From the NCBI GenBank assembly GCA_945949035.1, contig CAMFDH010000028.1:1-10970 (forward strand): a stretch of 10,970 nt of DNA. Direction: 5' to 3'. Below the pieces are notes generated by a model that did no database searches, had not been told where the DNA came from, and saw nothing but the letters and a program-made list of their open reading frames with translations. The DNA comes from an uncultured Actinomyces sp. (GTDB taxonomy: Bacteria > Actinomycetota > Actinomycetes > Actinomycetales > Actinomycetaceae). Of the stretch, positions 1 through 6,688 are shown in pieces; within the stretch, counting starts at the first letter, position 1, and each line of letters opens with the position of its first letter. The position numbers and the translations under genes were made by a program.

Positions 1-296
1 CGACAGGACTTGCCGAACTTGTCTGGAGCTTCCAGCCTGAGACAACGCCGGTTCCGTACGCACAATCGGAGGTTCCTCTTGAGTCTGCTGAGTCTGTCGC
101 ACTGGCCAAGGCATTGAAGGCACGGGGTTTCACCTTTGTGGGTCCGCGTATCTGCTACTCCCTCATGCAGTGCATCGGAGTTGTCGATACCAACCTGGTG
201 GGGACTCACCGCCGGGGCGTGACGGGTCTGTGGTCGAAGGACGGGCAGCGGCTCTACGCTTCCGGGCCCGAGGCAACCCCTGAGAATGGGGGCTGA
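1..296 (+). CDS. tag: DNA-3-methyladenine glycosylase I (Tag), C-terminal part
   Basis: This is the 3' end of a gene that begins before the window; the reading frame is open from base 3 to the TGA at 294-296, giving about 97 residues. The family removes 3-methyladenine from alkylated DNA, the first step of base excision repair. Recognition rests on the stretch LAKALKARGFTFVGPRICYS followed by LMQCIGVVDTNLVG, which matches the conserved C-terminal half of Tag (xLxxRGFxFVGxTxCYxxMQAxG). Odd point: E. coli Tag ends this block with NDHVVGCC, whose His and Cys complete its zinc site; here the same stretch reads DTNLVGTH, so both ligands are changed. The catalytic Glu and the N-terminal zinc ligands lie outside the window. 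The last 43 bp overlap the 3' end of the convergent nei2 gene. The identification is firm; activity cannot be judged from this fragment. Confidence 0.88.
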   Translation, partial: TGLAELVWSFQPETTPVPYAQSEVPLESAESVALAKALKARGFTFVGPRICYSLMQCIGVVDTNLVGTHRRGVTGLWSKDGQRLYASGPEATPENGG

Positions 297-1069
297 CACA
301 CAGGGCACCAGTGTGCGTTGCGCAGGGTCGTCGGGTCTGCGCCAAGTCTCTTGAGCTGAATCTGTGTCCCGCACCTGCGGCAGCTCAACCCCGTCCTCCC
401 GAAAACATAGCTCCTCTGACCCTGGCGCAGATTACCGGTTGTGGTTCGTTCAACCCTGTCGCGGTTAGCCCGAATCAGTCTGGTCCCAAGTTTCATGAAG
501 GCAAGTGCGTCAACACTTGTCGCCGGGGCCTCTGGATCCACTCCCATCAAGAAGCACAGCTCATTCGCGTACTCATTTCCGAAACCCGCCACACTTCGCT
601 GGTCCATCAGTGCAACGTGAATAGGTCGAGGATCCTGCTGTACCCTCTCAGCTGCCAAGAGCATTCCCTCGCCGTCCCAGTCAGGTTTGAGGGGATCTGG
701 CCCAAGATGACCCACCAGGTCGCCCTCGGAAGCCGTTGGAACCAACCGAACTTGAGCTACCGAGAACCCCACGACTTCAACCCTGTCGGTTCCAAGAACT
801 ATCCGAGCCTGGTGGGAAGGCTTCCGCCAGCGGGCACCCCTCGCGTAAATGTGCCAGACCCCGTCCATCAGCATGTGGGAATGCAGGGAGTACCCTCCGA
901 TACGAACAAGGATGTGTTTTCCGAAGGGCTCTACTGAGGAGACTATCTGGCCCCGAAGATCAGCCGTGGCAAGGGACCCGGTGCGGACCTGGAACCGCGT
1001 CAGGACCTGCCCATTCAGTGCCTCACCAATCTGCCGCGCCACCCGATAGGCAGTATCTCCCTCTGGCAT
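254..1069 (-). CDS. nei2: Nei2-type endonuclease VIII / Fpg-family DNA glycosylase-AP lyase
   Basis: A 271-residue bifunctional glycosylase/AP lyase that excises oxidised bases and cuts the abasic site in base excision repair. The mature N-terminus PEGD supplies the catalytic Pro2 (Schiff-base nucleophile) and Glu3. Lys51 in PFGKHIL is the conserved beta-hairpin lysine. The helix-two-turn-helix is at about 155-173 (MDQRSVAGFGNEYANELCF), and a zinc finger has Cys230, Cys233, Cys255 and Cys258 (CRRC and CPVC). The start is ATG at 1069 rather than TTG at 1072, because family chemistry needs Met-Pro-Glu and GGAGG (1080-1076) lies 6 nt before that ATG. The PEGDT start and four-Cys finger favour the actinobacterial Nei2 branch over MutM. 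It follows lhr by 24 nt and is probably cotranscribed; the same lhr-nei neighbourhood occurs in mycobacteria (Rv3296-Rv3297). Length is normal for the family. Confidence 0.92.
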   Translation of the reverse strand: MPEGDTAYRVARQIGEALNGQVLTRFQVRTGSLATADLRGQIVSSVEPFGKHILVRIGGYSLHSHMLMDGVWHIYARGARWRKPSHQARIVLGTDRVEVVGFSVAQVRLVPTASEGDLVGHLGPDPLKPDWDGEGMLLAAERVQQDPRPIHVALMDQRSVAGFGNEYANELCFLMGVDPEAPATSVDALAFMKLGTRLIRANRDRVERTTTGNLRQGQRSYVFGRTGLSCRRCGTQIQLKRLGADPTTLRNAHWCPVCQPPFSGVASGPEA

Positions 1070-1075
1070 CAAAAA

Positions 1076-1080
1076 CCTCC
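1076..1080 (-). promoter_or_regulatory. Shine-Dalgarno of nei2
   Basis: GGAGG on the minus strand lies 6 nt before ATG 1069. It settles the start choice: from the alternative TTG one codon upstream the spacing would be only 3 nt. Confidence 0.75.
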
Positions 1081-1093
1081 CAAGTTCTTCACG

Positions 1094-4000
1094 TCAGTGC
1101 ACCCGTCTACGGAGTGTCAGTCCTCGGGGTAGTTCCGCGAATCCGGCTTCGAGCAGGGCACCCATCCACTCGCTCTCACGGACAGCCGCGCCGTTGATCT
1201 TTTGAATGGTGAAGCTTGCGAGATCTGCACGACGGACCCCTCTGACCAGCTCACTGGCGGCAGCGAGCCTCTCTTCTGCCGCGCAATTGACGTCCGTGAG
1301 AGCCGTTTTCCCCCCACGCTCTAGATAGAGCACTGGGCTTCCGTCGACAAGAACGACTAGCGCACCAGGGTTCCTCTTCGGCGAGGCACCGCAGCCCAAG
1401 GTATCGGGCCACGCCAGCGATGCCCCGTAGGGGTTTGCCGGATCTGTGGCGGCCAAGGCAAGAACACTGGTCTTGCCACTGACTCTCCCCTCTTCTTCGA
1501 TATCTCGAAGTCGGTCCACAGCTCCCGGAACCGCGAACTGTGCCCCTCCGAGTCCGTGAACGAAGTATCCTCTGCGGCAGGAACCGGCAATCTCAAAGTC
1601 AGTGTAGAGACGATAGGCTTGCGCAAAACCACCCGGAAACTGTTCGGCCATCACACTTCCCCGGGTGACAATCCCGTATCGTTCCAGCACCTGAAGAGCT
1701 TCAAACGTCGCGACAGTGTTGGCTTCGCTTGCTTCACTTCCCTTCGTATCCCGGCTTACCAGCGACCAGCGTCCCGCCAGCGATGGGCCAGCTGCGGGAC
1801 TTGCGATCACCGATCGACCCATTGGCGCCATGCCGCCGTAGCTGCGCCGGAGTATTGCCCGTCCACGTGATCTCAGGGCCGGCGTCTTCTGGGCACTTTT
1901 GCGACCGCTGATTCTTGCCCTCAGAGCATCCACAGAATCTGATGTGACGAGGCCATCCCAGACCAGTGACCACATGGCGTCTTCTAGGTCCTTAGCGCTG
2001 ACATGGAGATCCCTGGTGACCAGCCCATCAAGGAGTGCAGGAGCAAAAAGTGCGCCTCGTGTCTGAAGCTCATCTAAGACGGCAAGTTCGACTGGCGTTT
2101 TCTCCCTACTCTCACCAATAGCCTGCCTGTGCGGGACTCCGGTCGGCGTGAACTGAACCCAGCCATCCCGACTGCCTATCCCACCCTGCCCGATCCAGGT
2201 GAGCTCTCCGTTTCCGACCAGCTGGTCCAACCAGCTCTTGTCATAATCTGACACCCTCTGGGGTAGCACCAGGGTCTCCCAGGCGGAGGCGGGCAGTACG
2301 ATGCCCGCCAGCTGATCGATCGCTGTATAGGTCCCCTCTAACCCTTCGAGGCGTCCCCCGCAGTACTGCCAGTCCAGGAGGAACTTCGCGAAAGTTGTCG
2401 CGCTGACGGGCTCAACATTTCCACGCAAGAGTGCAAGCGAGCGTGTACGGATCCTTTCAAGAACCGTCTGTGAGAGCCACTGAACCTGATCCGGTTCCAC
2501 ACCCCGCTGTTCGGCCAACTCCTCAGGAAGAAACAGTCCCGAAACCACGATCCCTCGGCCCTCAAGAACCCGTAGGGCCAACTGGACCGTTGACTCTGCC
2601 AGCCCGAACCTCCCAACTATCTCACGAGTGGTTACCGGACCATGGGTAGCGAGATGGCGCCCCAGGAGTTGCTCTACAGCGTCGGCAGCGCGTTCGAGGA
2701 AGGCGGATGGCACCCCGGGTGGAACGGCAACCCCACAGGCCTCTACCAGGAGTCCCGCATCCTCCATAGCCGCGAAGTAGTCCCTTCCAGCCATTCGCGT
2801 GGCGAACACTTTCCGCTGGGTCAGCGCCTGCGAGAGCGCCTTGTCCTCCGTGATTGCTTCCTTGGAGTCCGCCGAGAATCTGCGCCCAATCTCAGCTTCA
2901 GTAAGGGGTCCGAGGACGCGGAGGAGATCCACAAGTCCGTCGACTCCGTGTGCCTGCCAGCCAGACTTGGTTCGCTGGAGTTCAGCCTCAACTTCGACAA
3001 TTGCATCTGCCTCGAACAGATCGCGCAGGGGAATCTCACCAAGAAGCTCTCTAAGGACGGCCGGGTCGACGCTGAGTGCCGCAATGCGCCGCTCTCCGAC
3101 GGGGTTGTCCCCCTGATACATGAACTCACCGACATAGCCGAAAAGAAGAGACCTCGCATAGGGCGAAGGAACCTCCGTCACCACCTCAACCATGGTGGTG
3201 CGCCTCGAGGCTAGATCCGCCATGACCTTTTCGAGTGCAGGAGTGTCGTAGACATCCTGGAGCACCTCCCGCATGGCTTCGAGAATCATGGGGAAATCGG
3301 GATACTTTGACGCCACCTCAAGGAGTGCAGAGGCGCGGAGACGTTGTTGCCAGAGAGGGGAACGCTGCCCCGGCTTCGAGCTGCCGAGGATGAGCGCCCT
3401 AGAGGCCGCCTCTCTGAACCTCGAGGCAAACACCGCTGAGTTCTCAACCTCGCTGCGCACAACCTGAGCAATCTCTTCGGCCTCAAAAAGGAACACATCT
3501 GCAGCGGTAGGTGCCTGCGCCTCCACGGCCTCATCAATCTCAAAGTCAGCCAGGCGAACGATAATCCCGTCGTTACTAGCAGTGGCCCGAGAGTCCAATC
3601 CCCAAGAGTCGCGCAGACGGGCATTGATGGCAAGAGCCCAGGGGGCGTGCACTGCAAGCCCGAGGGGCGACTGGAGGATGTAGAGCCAATCCCCAACATC
3701 ATCCCTGGTTTTCTCAACCACCATGGTGGAAGCACTGGGAAGGACCCCCACGGCCTCCCGTTGCTCCCGCAAATAGGTCAGCGTGTTGGCAACCGCAAAA
3801 TCATCGAACCCAAGATCACCAAGGAGGGTCCCAGCTTCGGTCCCCTTCTTGCTGTCACCTAAGAGAGTTCCTGCAAGTTCACCAAGAGCTACCCCGACCT
3901 CGACGGGACGAACCGGAGAGTCGCCACGCCAGAACGGCGTCTTTGCCACCACTCCGAATGCCGGCTCAACCTCGACCGTATCCCTTGTGATCCTGCGGAC

Positions 4001-5722
4001 CCTCCACGGGGTCGTTCCCAGGGTGAAAACCTCTCCAACCCGGGTCTCATGGACCATCTCTTCATCAAGTTCACCGACACGGGATCCCCCACCCTCTTCT
4101 GAGGCACCCGCGACAACACGGTAGAGTCCCCGATCAGGTATGGTCCCGCCATTTGTGACCGCTAGTCTCTGGGTGCCCGGGCGCGCCGTGAGTACGTTCA
4201 GGGTGCGATCCCAATCAACGCGCGCCCTCAGGGATGCGAACTCAGTGGACGGAAATCTTCCAGATATTAGGTCGAGGACGCCGAGATAGGCGCTGCGAGG
4301 AAGATTCACAAAAGGGGCCGACCGTCGAACCGCTTCAAACCAACCTTCAACATCAAGGGGCCCGACCACCGTCTGCGCAATGGTCTGCTGGGCGAGGACG
4401 TCCAGCGGGTTCGAGAGAATCTTGACCGCCTCTATCTCTCCGCTAATCATCCGGGAAGCTATCACCGCCGTCTCAAGCAGCTTCGAGCGGTGGGTGGGAT
4501 AGAAGATGGCCTTGGAGACTCCCCCGACCTGGTGCCCCGAGCGGCCCAGACGTTGCAGCCCAGCCGAGACCGAGGGGGGTGGGTCAATCTGAATGACCAG
4601 ATCGACCTCTCCCATGTCGATGCCAAGTTCCAGGGATGCCGTGGCGACAACGCAGCGCAGGCTGCCGGACTTCAGTTCTTCTTCTACAAGCGCCCTCATC
4701 TCCTTTGAGACGGAACCGTGGTGGGCCTTGGCCAGCACTTCGCCCTCATCTTCATGAAGCTCATTCAGAGCAGCCGTGAGCCTCTCTGCAGAGCGACGGG
4801 AGTTGGTGAAGACAATGGTCGACTGGGACCCCAGAATCCTTTGGTAGAGCGAAGCCTCAATCGAGGGCCAGATTGAACCCAGGCGGTAGTCGCTGGGACC
4901 CGAGTTGGCATCAAGCACCTGGGTCTCTGGAATGGGTGGGTTCGACATGTCTTCGACAGGAACCTCTACCGTGATGTCGAAACGCTTGGTGTTTGGTGGG
5001 CGCACCACCTCAACGGGATGAGCTCCCCCGAGGAATCGCGCCACCTCCGAAACCGGCTCCACAGTCGCAGAAAGCCCGATTCTCTGTGCCGGCTTCTCGA
5101 GGATTCCATCGAGGCGTTCCATGGAGAGCGCCAGGTGTGCCCCACGCTTGTTTCCGGCGAGGGCGTGCACCTCATCAATGATGACCGTATCAACTGTCTT
5201 CAGTGTCTCTGCAGCCCGACCCGTCAGCATCAGGTAAAGGGATTCCGGGGTGGTGATGAGGATGTCTGGCGGATGGGCCAGGAGACGACGACGCTCAGAT
5301 GCGGGCGTGTCACCGGATCTGACGCCGACTGAGATCTGTGGATCGGCTCCGCCCTCAGCCACCAGGGCTTCCCGGATACCCGCTAGCGGTGCACGAAGGT
5401 TGCGTTCAACGTCCACCCCCAGAGCTTTGAGGGGCGAGATGTAGAGGATCCTCACGCCCTCTGGTCGCGAACCGTCAGTCTGTGCCTCCTCTTGGGTGAG
5501 GCGATCGATAGCCCAGAGGAACGCAGAAAGAGTTTTTCCAGAACCGGTTGGGGCAATTACAAGCGTGTTGTGACCGGAGCGGATCGCCCCCCAGGCTTCT
5601 ACTTGCGCCTGTGTCGGGGCTGCAAAGACAGCGTCAAACCATCTGCGTGCAGACGCAGAGAAGCCCTCCATTTCGGAGGGCTTCTCTGGACTAGATTCTG
5701 TCGCTTCCCTCTTTGCTCCCAT
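1094..5722 (-). CDS. lhr: Lhr, large superfamily 2 ATP-dependent 3'-5' helicase
   Basis: A 1542-residue DNA-repair helicase of the full-length Lhr type (mycobacterial Lhr is about 1500). Visible motifs: Q motif FAAPTQAQ (33-40), Walker A APTGSGKT (57-64), Walker B DEVH (183-186), SAT (218-220), motif IV IVFTNSRRSAERL (303-315), motif V ASLELGIDMG (362-371) and motif VI QRLGRSGHQVG (390-400). Beyond the two RecA folds come a winged helix and a beta-barrel with the Lhr-specific blocks NGGTIPD and FWRGD. Ile528 and Trp598 sit where I recall Ile528 and Trp597 of M. smegmatis Lhr, residues reported to contact DNA and couple ATPase to unwinding. About 930 further residues form the long C-terminal region (tandem winged helices and an oligomerising domain in studied homologues). 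The start at 5722 has no Shine-Dalgarno within 15 nt; GGAGG is 19 nt away, which points to a leaderless mRNA. nei2 follows after 24 nt. No frameshift or missing motif was seen. Confidence 0.96.
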   Translation of the reverse strand: MGAKREATESSPEKPSEMEGFSASARRWFDAVFAAPTQAQVEAWGAIRSGHNTLVIAPTGSGKTLSAFLWAIDRLTQEEAQTDGSRPEGVRILYISPLKALGVDVERNLRAPLAGIREALVAEGGADPQISVGVRSGDTPASERRRLLAHPPDILITTPESLYLMLTGRAAETLKTVDTVIIDEVHALAGNKRGAHLALSMERLDGILEKPAQRIGLSATVEPVSEVARFLGGAHPVEVVRPPNTKRFDITVEVPVEDMSNPPIPETQVLDANSGPSDYRLGSIWPSIEASLYQRILGSQSTIVFTNSRRSAERLTAALNELHEDEGEVLAKAHHGSVSKEMRALVEEELKSGSLRCVVATASLELGIDMGEVDLVIQIDPPPSVSAGLQRLGRSGHQVGGVSKAIFYPTHRSKLLETAVIASRMISGEIEAVKILSNPLDVLAQQTIAQTVVGPLDVEGWFEAVRRSAPFVNLPRSAYLGVLDLISGRFPSTEFASLRARVDWDRTLNVLTARPGTQRLAVTNGGTIPDRGLYRVVAGASEEGGGSRVGELDEEMVHETRVGEVFTLGTTPWRVRRITRDTVEVEPAFGVVAKTPFWRGDSPVRPVEVGVALGELAGTLLGDSKKGTEAGTLLGDLGFDDFAVANTLTYLREQREAVGVLPSASTMVVEKTRDDVGDWLYILQSPLGLAVHAPWALAINARLRDSWGLDSRATASNDGIIVRLADFEIDEAVEAQAPTAADVFLFEAEEIAQVVRSEVENSAVFASRFREAASRALILGSSKPGQRSPLWQQRLRASALLEVASKYPDFPMILEAMREVLQDVYDTPALEKVMADLASRRTTMVEVVTEVPSPYARSLLFGYVGEFMYQGDNPVGERRIAALSVDPAVLRELLGEIPLRDLFEADAIVEVEAELQRTKSGWQAHGVDGLVDLLRVLGPLTEAEIGRRFSADSKEAITEDKALSQALTQRKVFATRMAGRDYFAAMEDAGLLVEACGVAVPPGVPSAFLERAADAVEQLLGRHLATHGPVTTREIVGRFGLAESTVQLALRVLEGRGIVVSGLFLPEELAEQRGVEPDQVQWLSQTVLERIRTRSLALLRGNVEPVSATTFAKFLLDWQYCGGRLEGLEGTYTAIDQLAGIVLPASAWETLVLPQRVSDYDKSWLDQLVGNGELTWIGQGGIGSRDGWVQFTPTGVPHRQAIGESREKTPVELAVLDELQTRGALFAPALLDGLVTRDLHVSAKDLEDAMWSLVWDGLVTSDSVDALRARISGRKSAQKTPALRSRGRAILRRSYGGMAPMGRSVIASPAAGPSLAGRWSLVSRDTKGSEASEANTVATFEALQVLERYGIVTRGSVMAEQFPGGFAQAYRLYTDFEIAGSCRRGYFVHGLGGAQFAVPGAVDRLRDIEEEGRVSGKTSVLALAATDPANPYGASLAWPDTLGCGASPKRNPGALVVLVDGSPVLYLERGGKTALTDVNCAAEERLAAASELVRGVRRADLASFTIQKINGAAVRESEWMGALLEAGFAELPRGLTLRRRVH

Positions 5723-5743
5723 GGTCGAATACTATCTTCGACC
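5723..5743. repeat. 7-bp-arm inverted repeat abutting the lhr start
   Basis: GGTCGAA (5723-5729) and TTCGACC (5737-5743) are perfect inverted arms around a 7-nt spacer. The inner TCGAA and TTCGA resemble the ends of the actinobacterial LexA box (TCGAAC-N4-GTTCGA), but the spacing is one base too long and the inner C and G are absent. The repeat ends next to the ATG and covers the putative -10, so it is well placed to be a repressor operator. No run of T follows, so it is an unlikely terminator for malG. Confidence 0.55.
5729..5734 (-). promoter_or_regulatory. Candidate -10 element for leaderless lhr transcription
   Basis: TAGTAT on the minus strand fits the actinobacterial TANNNT -10 pattern. 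It lies exactly 6 nt before the lhr ATG, so transcription would start at the A of the start codon. There is no good -35 hexamer, which is common for such promoters. Support comes from the lack of a Shine-Dalgarno at workable distance. Confidence 0.5.
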
Positions 5744-5772
5744 TCCGACAAAGTGGGTTTGCTACTTCTAAA

Positions 5773-6687
5773 CTATCCCTTCACAGCACCCGCGGTGAGG
5801 CCACCCACGATGTACTTCTGCAGGAACAGGAAGAGTAGAAGAATCGGAATCGACGCAATGATCGCGCCGGCTGCGAACTGACCCCAGTTGGCGTCAAGGC
5901 GGCTGGCCACCCACGAGTAGAGACCGATTGCTACCGTCCAGTTCTCTTCCTGCTGCAACACAACACGGGCGATAACGAACTCACCGAAGGTTGAGATGAA
6001 CGACAGGAGCGCCACAACCGAGAGAATCGGAGCAGCTAGCCTCAGGATGATCTGCCAGTAGATCTGGCCGTGCGACAACCCGTCAATCTTGGCCGCTTCG
6101 TCCAGCTCTTTCGGAATCGTGTTGAAGAACCCGTAGAGCAGGAAGGTGTTGACTCCCAGTGCCCCACCCAGGTACACAGCAATAAGCGCGAGTGTGGAGT
6201 TCACGCCGAGGATCGGCACCACGTCGCCGAGGTTCAGAAGCAGCAGGAAGATGGCGACAAATGCCAGCATCTGCGGGAACATCTGAATGATCAAGAGCGA
6301 GGTGAGTCCAACCCTACGACCTGTGAAGCGGAACCTTGAGAAGGCATAGGCAGCAGCTGCTGCCATAAGAACGGTTCCCACCGATACCGAGATTGCGATC
6401 ACCAGGGAATTGCCCATCCAATGCCAGAACTGGGTGTCACCAAGGCGCTGGTAGTTCTCGAAATCGATCTTCTGGAAGAGCTGGTTCGACCCGGTCAGCG
6501 TGCCTCCCGGATTCAGAGAAGCCGAGATGATGTAGATGATCGGAACGAGGGCGTAGATGACAATCAGGACGCCCACAAGGTGGCGCCAACCGTACTCACG
6601 AAGCCAGAATCCAAACGAGTGCTTGTTCTGCACAGGTTCGTCTGTATTTACCGTGACAGGGGTCTTTGAAGTTACCTGGGTTGCCAT
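5773..6687 (-). CDS. malG: Maltose/maltodextrin ABC transporter permease MalG
   Basis: A 304-residue inner-membrane permease of the binding-protein-dependent sugar importers. After a hydrophilic N-terminus of about 35 residues there are six hydrophobic segments near 36-57, 94-117, 127-152, 164-188, 216-236 and 272-292. The cytoplasmic EAA loop (DEAAKIDGLSHGQIYWQI, from about 196) docks with the ATPase. The family pairs MalG with MalF to form the channel. ATG 6687 lies one base after the malF TGA (6691-6689), with GAGGAG about 10 nt upstream inside malF, so translation is probably coupled. Length and layout are normal for MalG. No ATPase gene follows; lhr comes next after a 50-nt gap with no obvious terminator, so some read-through into lhr is possible. 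Substrate is assigned mainly from the malEFG order and the E. coli-like partner proteins. Confidence 0.93.
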   Translation of the reverse strand: MATQVTSKTPVTVNTDEPVQNKHSFGFWLREYGWRHLVGVLIVIYALVPIIYIISASLNPGGTLTGSNQLFQKIDFENYQRLGDTQFWHWMGNSLVIAISVSVGTVLMAAAAAYAFSRFRFTGRRVGLTSLLIIQMFPQMLAFVAIFLLLLNLGDVVPILGVNSTLALIAVYLGGALGVNTFLLYGFFNTIPKELDEAAKIDGLSHGQIYWQIILRLAAPILSVVALLSFISTFGEFVIARVVLQQEENWTVAIGLYSWVASRLDANWGQFAAGAIIASIPILLLFLFLQKYIVGGLTAGAVKG

Positions 6688-6688
6688 G

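Noticed and set aside
311..937. 208-codon plus-strand open frame opposite nei2
   Set aside because: It is the antisense shadow of nei2, whose catalytic and zinc motifs are intact; no domain and no Shine-Dalgarno were seen.
1070..1072. TTG one codon upstream as the nei2 start
   Set aside because: It would place Met before Met-Pro-Glu and destroy the required N-terminal proline; the Shine-Dalgarno spacing also favours ATG 1069.
2642..3214. 190-codon plus-strand open frame inside lhr
   Set aside because: It is antisense to the Lhr C-terminal region and resembles no known protein; the composition is that of a shadow frame.
5725..5741. Exact SOS (LexA) box at lhr
   Set aside because: The outer bases fit TCGAA and TTCGA, but the total length is 17 rather than 16 bp and the inner C and G are missing, so I report only an inverted repeat.
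5723..5772. Intrinsic terminator after malG
   Set aside because: The only inverted repeat there has no T-run and sits on the lhr start codon, so it fits an operator better.
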